DNA from: Chionis minor
Lineage: Eukaryota; Chordata; Aves; Charadriiformes; Chionididae
Direction: 5' to 3'
Assembly (NCBI GenBank): GCA_013398295.1
Contig: VZSF01001080.1
Coordinates: 37,000 to 100,999, forward strand
DNA length: 64,000 nucleotides
Below are positions 1 through 27,700 of the stretch, piece by piece. The translations under genes and the position numbers were made by a program. Within the stretch, counting starts at the first letter, position 1; each line of letters opens with the position of its first letter. The notes beneath the pieces are model-generated. The model saw nothing but the letters and a program-made list of their open reading frames with translations. It ran no database searches and had not been told where the DNA came from.

Positions 1-1515
1 GCTTTCATATGCTTTGTCAGCTATGTTTCTTGCAATAGGTGATCTGGGCAGAAACATCCTGGGTTCAGTCTTTGGGGCACCGGCTGTGGGAGGGGTTGCA
101 AGGCTTAGTAGTTGCTTGAATAAGAATACCATCCAGGCTAACACCTGCTTCTGCGTTAATGCTGTAGTGCAAAGTGAAGCACCACTTGGTATTGATAAGC
201 AAGAGCAAGAGCAAGCGAGGGTGTTCATACAAAGCCCCATGGCTGCAATGGGAAACACGTGCCGATGGAAACTGGGGAAGGCAATGAGATGCATGAGACC
301 ACAGACCACACTATGAAGCCATGTGAAAACAAAACAGGTGGCACAGCAAAGCCAGGATTGTTAAATCAGAGATGCAAAATTGATTTAAAGGAAAAAAAAA
401 AAAAAGACAAAAGACGACAAGTAGTTTGGTAAAAGAAGAATAACAAAGAAGCTATCACCCATGTCAACATGCAGCCAGAAACCTGGCCAGCAGAAATCTG
501 TTATTGACTCAAATCCATAAACAAACCAGTGGTATGTATTTATGGACTTGCAGCTTCTAGAACGGTAGACTTTTTTTATCAAAAAAGCATTCAGGTCAGG
601 AAAGTTGTGTATTTTGAAATCCATTCCACTTAGAGCAACTGCTGCATGCTGCACCATATCTGAACTCCTGCTCTCTAAATCATAAGCAGCAGTTCAACAG
701 GAAACAAAACAGCACTTACATCACTAAATTAAATGTCTGTGTTAATCAAGTTAAGTACACAAGCAACTCTAGAAGGCATTCAGGACAATATCAACTTTCA
801 GTCCTTGCTCAAGCTAGCTTTGTCTGTTCCTTCAAAGCAATGGGAATCTGTGTAAACACTTTGGTGAGCCTGGAGCAGAGTCTGCGTACATCTGCGTACA
901 TCTCATCTGCAGAGCAGAAAACGCTCACATCAGCCTGCAACAGACTGTGGAAGGTAATTCCCACACAGAGCTTGTGTCCCTGCACAACCTGTGGTGGTGC
1001 ACATTTACATGCTCTCCATCCACCTCACTTTGAAAGAATGCCTCCTGCATTTTTACAGACCTAGAGACTTCAAAAAAGTTATTCTTACAAGTAATGAATA
1101 TCTTTATACACTTTATGAAGCAGTAATGTTTTGCCAATATACTCAATATTTGTCAATAACAATTCTAAAAACCAACTTGTCAGAGTTGTAAAATGGGGCT
1201 TGTGAACTTCCCTTCAAACCTTTCTCCACAACAGAAGTCAGACATTTAGACAGTTTACTACTGTCAGTTTTTGCTGTCTTAGCTTTCTCATAATCTAAGA
1301 ATAGAAAAAAAAAAAATAACCAATGGAGTCTACCAGCACAATGTACATTCACAAGGGTCTCAATAAGTGGCTTCCCATGTACAAAACTTCAGCCATACAG
1401 AAGTGTATTATAAAATACTTAAAAGATTATTTCAAATATTTTGCTTGTCAAAAAACCTTGTATTTTCACAAGGGAATTTTACATTTATACTGCTATTTAA
1501 AGTGTTGAAACTTAC
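1..1515 (-). other. ZFYVE16: Partial intron of ZFYVE16 at window edge
   Basis: No coding exon can be recognised here. The exon ending at 1516 has a good donor (GTAAG on the minus strand) and leaves one base of phase, so the gene must continue to the left of the window. The stretch is AT-rich intron. It contains a perfect 10-bp tandem duplication (TCTGCGTACA twice, about 881-900) and poly-A runs near 391 and 1305. The open frames here show no similarity to the missing endofin C-terminus. Confidence 0.7.
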
Positions 1516-15799
<14,284 letters not shown>

Positions 15800-15814
15800 T
15801 TAGCCTTCTTAAAC

Positions 15815-18800
15815 CTAAGAAGAAAAACACAGCATTTCATTCGTAGCATTTCATTATTTACAAAGTGTTATTATCAGAAGACAATTCTATGAAGTATTTT
15901 TTCTTTTTAATAACATTTTCTTCTCTCTCCATGTAAACAAAATTTAAGTACAAATGGGGCTGCAGACTGTCAGCCTCTATATAAAGTGAATACGCTCTAC
16001 ACTATACTCAGTACGCTATGCACAATACACTCAAAAATTCATCTCAAATCAGGAAATTGAGGCCGCCTTATTAAAAATAAATGCATCTGAAAGCAGACAC
16101 TATGGCATTATAATGTCAGGAAGTTTAAAACCAGAAGGGATACTCGGGTCTGCTAGTCTGACCCCTGATACACTTTACACCACACACTTCACAGGCAAAA
16201 ACCCAAAATAGGCCATCATTACCCTTGCAACACAAATGAACTGTTTAAATAAATGCCAGCAAAACCCCAGACATTTCATGCTTTAAACTGAAAGTATCCT
16301 TCTGCTGGCAGAAGCAGCAGCAAGAAAAACATCTCCTTTAGAAGTTCAAACCTGACAAGTTCAACACTGAGCACATGAACATGAGACTTAAAGATTGTCT
16401 TAGTTCCCAAGCTGTCCAACCAATCCACCTCAATTACTTTCAGCTATGACAACATGTTTCAGATAAGACTAAACATCAGCTAAAACTTAAATATACAACC
16501 ATGAACTATAAAGCAAATAACCATCTGAAGCATTGAAGTACAAGACAGACATCTTAACACAGAGCTGCAATGCATTTAAGCAGGGCGAGGTCAGTACTCC
16601 TCCCCCATGATGATCTACAAGCTGCTTTTAAATCCTCCTCTTAAACCTTCTTTCAAGGCCAGGGGTAAAAAAAACAACACACCTGTATCGTAATTCAGCT
16701 AGTCATCTCTTATTCTACTCAAAACACAAAACCCATTCACTTTCTCCGAGATCTAAACAACATAATTAAAAATAATACGTATCTCCTTTTAGAGACTTAC
16801 CAACTAATCAGAAAGCTATTAATTAATCACATTCCCTACTGCAAAACATCCCATTTTAATTTCGAGACATAACTCAATGTTATGCCTTTTTGGTCACTCT
16901 CAACTGCTTCCTAATTCCACATCTTTTTCATGTCTGAATAGACATACTGTGCAATTACCTAAAACATATAATCAATACATTATTTATGCTTCCCTTAAAT
17001 AAACTGAAGGCACTCAGATCCCTTTAGTCTAATGTCTGGAAACTAGACTCGTGGAAGTCTGTCTAGTTTTCCTCCTACTCTTATCAGTTCACCTAGTCTC
17101 TGCGTTGGCTGACTTGACACCCTACCCCATTAAATGTACTCTGACCACCTTGTACTGTCTCTTCTCAAAAGCTTAGAGGCCAAAGAAATACTTCAATCCT
17201 CTTCTATCACTTATGCCATCCTGCAGCTACAGATCTAGATCCTATGCCTTATTCACTCCACTGAGGTGGTAAGGTTTCCTCTCACTGAATGGTTCAGATC
17301 AGGTGCATTCACCACAACATTAACATGCATGTGACAAGAATGTTTTTAAGCTAATATATAGTTCAAATAGAGACTTGCAAAGCATAAGAAAGGTAAAATA
17401 AACAGTATACAACATAATATAATGCAGTACTTTGTGCCCATATATAAGCAAAAAATAAACAACCTGAATATACCACTGTATTAATACCCGTGGCCACAAA
17501 GATGGTGAGGGGGCTGGAGCATCTTTCTTATGAGGAAAGGCTGAGGGAGGTGGGTCTTTTTAGTCTGGAGGAGAGAAGGCTGAGGGGGGATCTCATCAAT
17601 GTTTACAAATACTTAAAGGGAGGGTGTCGGGAGGAGGGGGCCAGGCTTTTTTCAGCAGTGCCCAGTGATAGGACAAGGGGCAGTGGGTATAAAATCGAAT
17701 ATAGGAAGATCCGCCTCAACATGAGGAGAAACTTCGTCCCTTTGAGGGTGGCAGAGCACGGGCACAGGCTGCCCAGAGAGGTGGTGGAGTCTCCGACTCT
17801 GGAGACATTCCAAACCCGCCTGGATGCCATCCTGTGCAACCTGCTGTAGGTGGACCTGCTCTGGCAGGGGGGTTGGACCAGATAAGTCTCCAGAGGTCCC
17901 TTCCAACCTTTAACTTTCTGTGATTCTGTGAATTTGTCACACCAACGCTCTTCAGCATGCTGCACCATATATCAAGTCTCACAGAGCTCTCTACTAAGCA
18001 TCAAATAGCAACAAGTCCATACTTAATGCCATTTCTCTTACACTCATTTGAATACAGTTCTCGCCTGTAACAATCATCTCATTTCATCACCTCCTGGCAA
18101 GTGCGAGATTACAACTTGAAATGGAAGTTAATTGAATTAAGAGCCTTACAATGTCAACAGCTTTTGCTGATTCAGTAAGAGACATTAAAGTACAGATCTC
18201 ATTCTTTATGCATGTATCTACGGACAGCAACAAACGACCCTCAAAAATTATTTGAGCAGATCACATAAACCAGAAATATTGAAGAATTATGAGAGAACTG
18301 GGGATCAAAGAATACATAATGCTGATTTTTATTCTCTGTAGGGATTTATTTTACAGCCTTACCACTCAGGTACAACTTAAGTCACAATCAATGTGCAGAC
18401 TAACATCTGTGACCAAAAGGGGTGGTGGTCACAGGCCCCTTGCCACTCCCCAGCCACACATTCCCCAAGCATTCATTAGTACTGGCACCCGCTCATCTCA
18501 TCCCTAAAGAAATCAGGTCAAAGAGCTAAAAAGACAGAAAAACATGTACTTTAGAGTGAGTACAAAGTTAGTTTTTTGCTTGTTTCTCCACCAAAACAGG
18601 TCTCCACAGTGAAACAAACACTGACCTAGCACAGGGTCCTGGCAAGGGTCTGTAAATATGGCTGCTTCACTCTTAGTTATCCACACGAAACACTGTTTGC
18701 AGAGTTACAGCCCTGCAAGTGAAGCTCACAACTTACCACAACCAGAATTTTGAATTTTTTAAATCTGCAATAAATGTTTTTGAAAAAACCTTGATCATTA

Positions 18801-21800
18801 ATGAAGCAAACATCTATTATTACCAATTGGTTAAAGACATCCCCCAAAACCAGTTTTGCTCAGGTATCAGGTTGTTACATTTAATTCAATCTATATAGTT
18901 TTGATGTAAAACGTTCCCTTTTAGTTAAGAAAGTATTTTGAACAACTAACATGACCTTGAGTAACTAGCATATTAGTCTTGTTATTTCACTCCTCTTTCT
19001 TCAAGCGTGTCACAGGCTTTCAGCTTTTCTGAACCAGGCCTCCAACAAAAAAAAAAAAACCAACCACCACAACAAAATCAAAGCCCCCAAACCCAGGTAG
19101 CAAGGTACTTATCTCTCTCCCATCTCTCTGTCCTGCATCCATGTATCTACACGATCAAAGAATGGTTAAGTCTTCTGGTTTCTTAGGTTTCGTACCATCT
19201 TACAGCAACAAGACCAAGTTTTATTTTTTGCTCCCTCGATTTACCTACAGCAAATCCCAATTTTTACATCAAACAAGGAGTGGATTAGAAGCTGTGAAAA
19301 AGCTCCAGTGACCTGTTTTTATTAAACGGCTGCTTGTTGCCCTGAGCAAAAGAAATCTGTAGGAACCATCTGTTTTAGCAAACTGTATTTGTTCTGAACA
19401 CACGCTTTTCAGGATTATACTTCTAGCAATCTCAAACCAGCAGCACCACCAATATCTATTTTTTTAATTAGCTAGAAGCTTCAGTAGTAGAAGTACCCAC
19501 CATCCCTCCACCCTCAATCCGACAAAACAATTAAGAAAGTGAACAACTGAGAAGAGATAAGTGATTGTTTTGTACAGGCAGGGAGAGTGAGTGCAGGCAC
19601 AGGAGCTGGGTGTAGAAGAAGAAACTACAGCCCTTTCCACTGCAGGTTTCAGAGGAACTGTTCTGTCAACAGCTTGTCCCTTTACTGTTCCTTACATCAC
19701 GCCAGTTTAACATCTGTTCGGTGACACTGTGCACAGAGTAAGAACTGATCTGGGTTGAATAGAGCTTTTCCTTAGTTATTCTTCACCCAGATGGGATCCT
19801 CACATAGACATATAAAAAAGTGTGCCAGGACACCAGAAGGGGCAATGCATGAGCAGGAAGGAATCACCACTAGGAAGAAAAGCAGAGGGAAGCTTCACCT
19901 GCATGTCCAGCAGGCACCTCCAGGACTTGAGTCAATGCGCTCCTTACTGCTGCCACCTCTTATGCATTTAAAGGCATGAACCTTCTGTTGACTAAAAGGC
20001 ATTAAGTGTTGTCTTCTGAACATGTTTTTCAGAGCTCTGAATACACTCACTAGACTCTCTTCAAGCTGGTTCGCAGATTTTTGAAATAAATTATTGAAAT
20101 AGAATGTCCATAACTCTATCTGAGGCATTAAGTCCTTAGCAGTGCAATGAGACATACTTGAGGCTCTTACCAGCTCCATTTTATAAATGTTTTTCAAAGC
20201 AGAAAGCTTTAAGTTTTAAACAATGTTTAAATCACTGTCTGTCAAAGACCATATGCTTTCATATCAAGATAAGTTAAATATTTATGTGAGGACACTTGAA
20301 GGTTAAATATCAGTCCTTCTCAAAAAGGTAGAAAAAAATTAACAAAACCATAAGATGACCACAGTACAGTGACAACAGCTAGTATCTAATATTACAAAGG
20401 CCAGTTTAAAGATAAAGATCCAAGAAAGCTTTTTCAGAAAGTCAAGTTTAGATCAGGGAATGCAGTTATGATTAAATCAGATAACTTAGTTTATAGTTTC
20501 AGAGATTTAGTTGCACAGATTACTGTGCTAAATTAAGCTAATTAGATCTGTTACTTCCGTAAGACATTTTACTGTATGAGTGAACTACAAAGCCTGATGT
20601 CAAGCAAAGTGCTGGGGTGCTCAATTATTACTTTTTCAGCCAGAAATACACCAAAGATGACATTTTAATGGACAGAAACAGATGGCATTCTGAACATTTT
20701 ACACTGTTACAAGTCATCAATTCTCACCACACCAGTCATCCTTATGTTCATTTCAATTCCTTAAGTGGCAGCTAATCTCACTTGAAGAACAGAATACACC
20801 AATCACAAGGGTTTCCAAGTGCATGGGCTGGCAAATATCCTTTTTTTTTTTCTTCTCTTTTTTTTTTTTCAGTCAACTCTTCATTTTGTTCCCTTTGTAT
20901 CCTTTGGCTTCAAGACAGAATAATACTTTTTGTTGACATACTATAAAAAACCACACCAGGAGTACTTGCCACTTCTCTAGGTAAACATTTGGTATGTTTC
21001 TAAGCAAGCTCAACTTAAGTCTCTTGTCTTTCAGAGCTTTTACTTGTGCCTTGATTCCAAGACCAGCATTCTTCATTATCTTACCAAGTTTACTTAGTGG
21101 AAAACTAAGAACACTCAATTGCTAGGCCAGCCAGCAGTCAACATCGTGAACCCAGGAACCCAGTACCTAGAACAGCCAATGTGAACAGCAGTGAAATGAT
21201 CCAGTTTGTGGCAATATCCGGAAGGCTTCTGAATATTTTAGGTCACATCAACACCTGGTCAAACACCCTTCTGTATCTCTTGAGGCCTTCAAGAAGCATT
21301 GCTTAAATGGAACAAAAGAGAATAGCAAAGGTTTGCTTATGTTATTTGCCTAGTCAGACGAGGCTTGGTCTCTGGGAAACTCCTCATACTTCTCTTTAAA
21401 TTGCCTAAATACAGTATCTTAAGAAACAGACCAGTAATTAATTGTACTATGTAAAATCTGTTACCTAAGGGAAGCAAATACTGTGATCTCAATGACCGTA
21501 CAACAAGTGCAAGTGTGTCAGTGCGTTTAAAAACACTGTATAGGCCACTCCTTTTATACCCTTTATGAATCACTTCTACGATAACAGGCACATATTCCAG
21601 AGTTCAAAACCAAGATTCCACAAGAAACTTCTCAACACACTTGTATTTAAAGGAGAAGATAACACAAGTCTGCTAGAGTGGAGAATGGCCAAGTTACAGG
21701 CTGGATCACCAATTTTTTTTCAAATACGGTCTTTCTAAATGGAGGCAGGTAGTAGTTTTCAGTGGCGATCACTTGTAAAATAAAACGCATAAGCAAATTA

Positions 21801-23700
21801 TTACCAGCTAACCAGTTTAGCGTCTGGTGACAAGTAGCCTTTTGATGTTTAGGAATCCCTGAAAAACATACTCTGCAGTGTTTATATATAGGCAGTCCCA
21901 GATCTCCAGCTAGCCACAGCTTATGATCGCTGCAGAATCCAGGCCTGCTTTTGTATGGAGCGTGCTGAAACACCACAAGATCAAGTTAGAGATGAAGAAA
22001 CACACACATGCACACAAGTCTACACTCCAGAGAACTGACCACAGTAGCCATCTTATTTTAAGTTATCAGGAAAGTCTTCTTGCTCACTGCAAAGTTACAT
22101 TATTTCAATTTTACCATTGTGTTTAATCATTACAGTTAGTATGAGCACAAAGCAGCTTTTATCCTCACAACAGGATTTAAGTCGTTTTTTCCAGCTTACC
22201 ACCTACCAACTACCATAACTAGAACAAAGCCCCTGACAGAAACACAACCATTAAGAACTATCGAACCTTGCAGTGCTACAGAAGTGAAGTGCTGCATCAA
22301 GCACAATATGCCCCTTCTCCCACCTTAAGGGTATTTAATTATTTAGTTACCAGTCTCCTCCTTCTCACCCCCCCTCCAATATCCCTATGCCACACACTTA
22401 CCCATAGGCTTGGGGCCCAACAGACAAAAAAATTTAAGGGTACAACTGCCGAGAGGGATCATCAGCAATCACCTTAACAGGCAAGTTCGTTATAACTGAG
22501 CAAATGCTTTGTAAAAAGCTTAAATGTTGTCAAATAAAAGCTACAGTGACTCTTGCTGAGCAAGACAAAGTATTGTCCAACCCAAAAACTGCAGCAGCTG
22601 CTGCTGCTGCAAATTTACTAGCTGAATCAGGGACTGAAGATAAACGTTACAGAAGTTTTCACACAGACAAGAAAAAGCTTACACGGCACACTAAAAAAAA
22701 CTAAACTACCTTCCTTAAAAAGCAACATTTTGTCCATGCAACGGTTTCTTTAGAAAAACAAAACTCTGTTGACAGCGTTATTATATTCTCACCAACACCA
22801 ATCAGACAACTCTATCCTGACATCATCTCCAGCCCCTGAAGATTTTTTTTGTTTATCCAGGGTAATTTGTTGCTGCTTTTCTGAACAGAAAATAGTATCA
22901 TTCACACCATGCAGAAAAAAAAATGTCTGCCAACAATTATGGATTTTCAGCAGTACTCCAACACATCAGTCGTACCAACAGCAGCCAGACTCACAGCTGA
23001 AGAATCCACTTGCTCAACTGAACAAACCCATCTCTCACATGCTGCCCACAGTGCCATCATCATTAGTTGTATCAGCATCTATTACTCAGCATTAGAAAAT
23101 GAGTCACGAGAACATGATTACTACATCAGGTCTAAAAGATCATTCCTCAGCGGAAACCAGTGTTCCCTCAGTATTCTCATCTTCTCTGATTTGCATTATT
23201 AATAACCGCGTATTTGTATCAGGCAACCTCAGCAATACAGCACTATATGCTAACAGCATCTTGTACTAGCAGTCAACAAGATCCTTTTCTGTGCTCTACC
23301 TGTTCTCCAGAACGCACCATTTGCCAGCTCTCGCCCGTTATAGCTTGTATTTAAATACACACTGAGAACATTTCCCAGTTTATCCAGAAAAAGGTCTTAA
23401 AACGTTTAACGCCTATTAAGCGTATGGCGTAAACATGTCCATTATAGTCTGTAGACGGTATCAAAATAATTGGAATAGAAGTAAGCAAAACCATCACTAG
23501 GATCTCTAAACCTCCGGGGGCAATTAATCCACCTGAACAGTCTAATACGCGCTACATGGCGTGAGGTGCTGTAAATGTACTAACAGCTGGCTGCTGCAGC
23601 GTGCGAGTAGCAATCTGCACGATAAAAACGGGAAGGATTTGCTGTTTCGTTACCGCCTCCCCTTTCCAAGAAATGCTCTCGCTGACGCTACCGAGACTGC
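15815..23700 (-). other. ZFYVE16: 5' intron of ZFYVE16, no coding exon recognised
   Basis: This is the stretch between the acceptor of the first coding exon (CTTCTTAG at about 15815-15822, minus strand) and the CpG island at 23.7 kb. It is AT-rich non-coding DNA apart from the CR1 copy at 17488-17935. I looked for a CCDC125 terminal exon here on the minus strand and did not find one. A short CAG/CTG-type run lies at about 22590-22610. Confidence 0.6.
17488..17935 (+). mobile_element. CR1 LINE 3' fragment with nearly intact ORF2 C-terminus
   Basis: An open frame from 17490 to 17849 encodes the C-terminal end of CR1 ORF2 (blocks MVRGLEHLSYEERLREVGLF, RRLRGDLI and RLPREVVESP). It is followed by the CR1 3' UTR, ending with the TTCTGTGATTCTGTGA 8-mer-type tail at about 17918-17933. 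It is 5'-truncated. Because its frame is still open it is younger than the other CR1 copies in the window. Confidence 0.93.
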
Positions 23701-24700
23701 CAGATCCTTCCTGCGCAAAGTTTCTCTGGCCGATGACGAGTCTCGCCCGCTCTGGAGTGCACAAGCCCTTCTTCGGGGCCGCGATACACTGCGGCCTCAG
23801 CCCGCTGCCGGCTTCGGACGCGTTCCCCGGGCGAGACAGACGGCTGTGGCGGACGCCCAGGTGAGACAAAGGCACCCGGCACCCGCGACACGCCGCCGGC
23901 TGCGGGCCGGGGAGCGCTCCCGACAGGCCGGGAGCCCCGGGGGCAGGGGACGGACGGGCAGCTTGGAGCCGCGCCGTGCGCCACCACGGAAAAACCCCTC
24001 AGTGCCGCGCCGCGCCCCGCCCCCCCCGGGCCCACAGCGCTTCCTGCCCAGGCCAGGAGCCCCGGGAAGCGCCGGCATACGGCGGAGGCGGCCGGCCGGG
24101 CCTACCCCTCCCCTCCCCTCCGCGCCCCGGCCCCCTCCCCGCGCCGTACCCACGTCCTCACCCCCAGGCGGCGGGGCGGGGCGGGGCGGCGCAAGGCGGG
24201 GCTNCCCCGCCCCGCCAGCGTCACCCTCCGCGGCGGCGTCACCTTGAGTCCGGCCGTCTACGTCACCAGATACCGGCGAGTCACGGGAGGGGCAAGGCGC
24301 GGCTGAGGCAACGACGGAGCGGCCCCACGCGGGGGGGAAATTGCCGCTGAACGAGTTAAACGGGGCCGTTCCGCCGCGGCCTCCTTCGGGGTTGCGCTGC
24401 CCGAGTTTGGCCCCCGGTGACGTCGTCACAGGGCGTTTTTAAGGCATTTCCACACCGTCTTCACGTTTTTGAGGAGGGAGTTTATTGCGCCGCGGCTGCG
24501 CGCGATTCCCCGCCCGGGTCGTTCACTGCGCAGCCCGGGGCGGCCGGCCAGGAATGCGCTTTTCGAAGCATTTTTACCATTTTTCCGGGTGTTTCTGCGC
24601 CGGGCGGCGAAGGGAGGCGGCTGCGAGGAGGGAGGTTTGGGCAGCAGGGCTGGGTGGGGGCCGGCGACCCCGGGGTGTGGGGCTGACGACTACCCCGCGT
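23700..24700 (-). promoter_or_regulatory. ZFYVE16: CpG island, probable ZFYVE16 promoter
   Basis: About 1 kb of very GC- and CpG-rich DNA with GC boxes (GGGGCGGGG near 24175-24190). Cyclic-AMP-response-type CGTCAC half-sites occur at 24219, 24237 and 24261, with an AGTCAC at 24279, and there is a near-full site TGACGTCG at 24418. ZFYVE16 starts with a non-coding 5' exon that must lie upstream of 15.8 kb, and this is the only island in that direction before CCDC125. A candidate donor for the 5' exon is the minus-strand GTGAGG at 24156-24161. The exact start site cannot be fixed from sequence. The island also covers the 3' end of CCDC125. One ambiguous base (N) lies at 24204. Confidence 0.7.
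24481..24486 (-). terminator. CCDC125: AATAAA polyadenylation signal overlapping the CCDC125 stop
   Basis: On the minus strand the hexamer AATAAA contains the TAA stop of the CCDC125 frame (24484-24482). It is the first canonical hexamer after the last recognised exon. It lies in GC-rich DNA just upstream of the inferred ZFYVE16 start region. Whether it is the used site depends on whether the last exon really ends here. Confidence 0.5.
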
Positions 24701-27700
24701 GCCTTGTCCCTCTTCCTGCTCCAAAACATCCTCTTTCACCTCCATTGCACGAGCCAGCATGTAACTCACCTTCCTCTGGTGAGCCAGAGCCTCCTCCTTG
24801 TCATTTACCTGCGTATTTATGTCAAAGAGAGAGAAAAGACACAAATTTACACGCCAAGAACAAGGCAGTCAGTGTAAATTCACGTTACCCAGATGGTAAA
24901 CAGTTTAACAAAACACTAACCAGATCTATCAACATCTTCAGGATTTCATGAGGATTGTCCAGCTCTTCAACTTTCCTGCCGTCTGCATCCGATGAGAGCA
25001 GGCCGGACAGTTTTTGCCCCAGGCTGTTCTTGTTCCCTTCTAACTTGACACGTCCTAAGGAAAACAAAAGTACATGAGCTGCGTAATGCGGGAAGAGGAA
25101 GAAATACTTTGGGATAAAACGGGCACGCGTAAAACGGGATTCTGAACAATCTCCTCTGAAAGGGCAATGCAAGCTCCAGCTTCTCCCACCACACGTAACG
25201 CAGCGGGTGACTTGCACGTGGCACCATCCTCAGCATCTCTTAAAGGTTCGATAGACCTTTCATCATGTTACATGAGCAAACTGAAAATAAAATTATTTTC
25301 TCTGTATGGAAAATAGACTTTAACGCTCTGGTTGAACTGGCTACTTTGGTTAAACTCTCTGGTTAAAGACTACTTTGCGGTAATTTGTTTTTAAACAGGT
25401 AGCCTGAAAAAAACGATTCTTGACACAAACTGTTGAAAAGTTCCTAAGATTTCTAAAAGCATTAACATACATTAAAACTATGAAACGTGTCAGGATATGG
25501 AGCTGGGAAACGATGACATCAGTATAAGGGAAACATACTCAAGATGTATGCTGTTTTAGTATTACATCCTGAGGCTGCTCAAGGAACCTGGATGACCCAT
25601 CAAACTTCTGAGCCTGGCACCTCCAGGTCAATGGCTAATGCCAATGTACCTTGAAGTGCCGCTCCTCAATTCTGCTATGGTGTTGACGATGACATATGCA
25701 CTTAAATACTTCTTATCCTTTTTCTTAAAGGGATAATAAGAATTATGCCTCTTTTAGAGTGCTTTGTAACTCACAGATGACCATGTGAAGTATAAGAAGA
25801 GTAATAAATACTGATGCAGATACATATACATAATAAAAACTGTACTGTAATTCATATTTCAGTGAAAACCCAGTATATATTTTTTTGCATTTCTCCTCTT
25901 TCCCTAACTCTTACATAGACATCATTTGGAAAAAACCCAGCACATTAAATTGATGATAACATCTAAAATGGCCCGGCTAAACTTGCCAGATGTTAGCTTT
26001 TTTGTGCTGTTTTCATAATAAACATCTTTAATATCCAGCATATTATTGTCATCCTGGGTAACAGCTTATTTATTTGAGCATGTTTCCTCTCAGATAATAC
26101 AGTTCATGACTGTGTAATAAGAAAGGGCTACATTAAAAGCTTGGACTGGTAGCTCCAACATCCTACAGTAGTATTTATATATTCCACGTATACACAGACA
26201 CTCTACTGTACATAGGCAAAACTTCCTGTAGAAATTCTTCACCTACATGACACACTATTTAACGTATTTACAGTTTTGACATAACTTTGTTCCTTTTTTT
26301 TTTTTGACTCTTCAGAGACCTCATTTAGCAATTAAACCGCAACCATACATTTAATACAATAAGGTCTGCATGTGCCGCTTGTCAGCTAACTTATTTTCTA
26401 TTCAGTCATTACAGATACATAGCATGCCCGGTTACCATCATCTTTCAGACGTCTCCAGTTTATAAATTTCGTTTCCTTCTTAATCTTTATCACTTCTGCA
26501 AGCCTCAGGGCTTGGTCTTTCCTCTGCATTAGCTGCTGCTCAAATGCAATTCTGAAGGCATCTGCCATTACATAAGCTTCATCTTTACTCTTCTTCAGAG
26601 TTTCAAGCTGGTTTTAAGTCAGAGAAAATTTAAAGTATATTAAGCAATTTGGAAGCAACAGCAGATTTAAAATACCTATTGAGACAGAATGAAGCTATTA
26701 ACACAGACAACCTTTAAATAAATATAATCAAGGAAGTAGTAGAAACTAAGCTAAGTGCCTTCTTGCCACGTTAAGAAATGCATTTTGAAATGCATATTGA
26801 AGTCCTTACCCCTCCTCTTCTATGCATGCACACACCGCCACCCATCTACCCAGACAAGCTGCCAGCAGTGCCTGTTCATCTCTGCACATGCAGAAGAGCT
26901 TGAGGAGGGCATTGCTGCCCCCTGCTGGTTGGGCAAAAGGAGCAAAAGAATGGTATCTATGTCAGGGATAGTAACTGTGGTACAAAAGGGATGTGACAGC
27001 ACTTATTTTCAAAACCAGTTCCAGTCAGCTGGAACTTCTGCAGTGGGACCACAAGGATGGTTACCACATTTGCAGAGTCAAATACAAACTAGAAGAAAAA
27101 CTCTTCTATCTAAAACTATAGAATTTCAACAAATTAAAAACCTTAAGAGCTTGAAAATCATGTTACTGATTTAAATATAGAGTAAATATAGATTAAATAC
27201 TAGAGAGAGTAAATGTAGAGCTTTCAGCAAGATCAGCTTCCTGACCTAGCCGGGTGAGCAGGCTTGTGAGTGTGGATATCAACGCGAGGGAAGGGTGGAA
27301 AGTGCTGTCAGGAAGGATGGGAAACAGGAGTCATCCCCACCAGTGGTAGTCCACACTCACACTGTGTATGCTTTTACAGAGCGTATATGTATTTTTAGAT
27401 TTAAAAAAAAAGTGTGGAACTAAAAATAATGGGAAAGAGAATTTTTTTACAACTACTAAATCTGATTGGTATCATAATTACAGTTTCATATCAGCAGAAG
27501 TTAGGGCATTACAGGCATTACAAAAAAACATTATTTCTGTGAAGCTTTCTTGTTTTAAGAACACATCAGCTTGTGTAAGCTGCAGTAGAGTATTTCTGGC
27601 GTTACTTGGCTTTGAGCATGAGCGCCCCTCTGCTTGTTCCTGTCTAAGCGAAGCAGCGTTACCTCTTGCTTGAGATGAAGAAGTTGCTTTCGGGTTACAG

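Noticed and set aside
23561..24429. Several 100-230-codon open frames in the CpG island
   Set aside because: GC-rich islands lack stop codons; the frames are Pro/Arg/Gly/Ala-rich on both strands and overlap one another.
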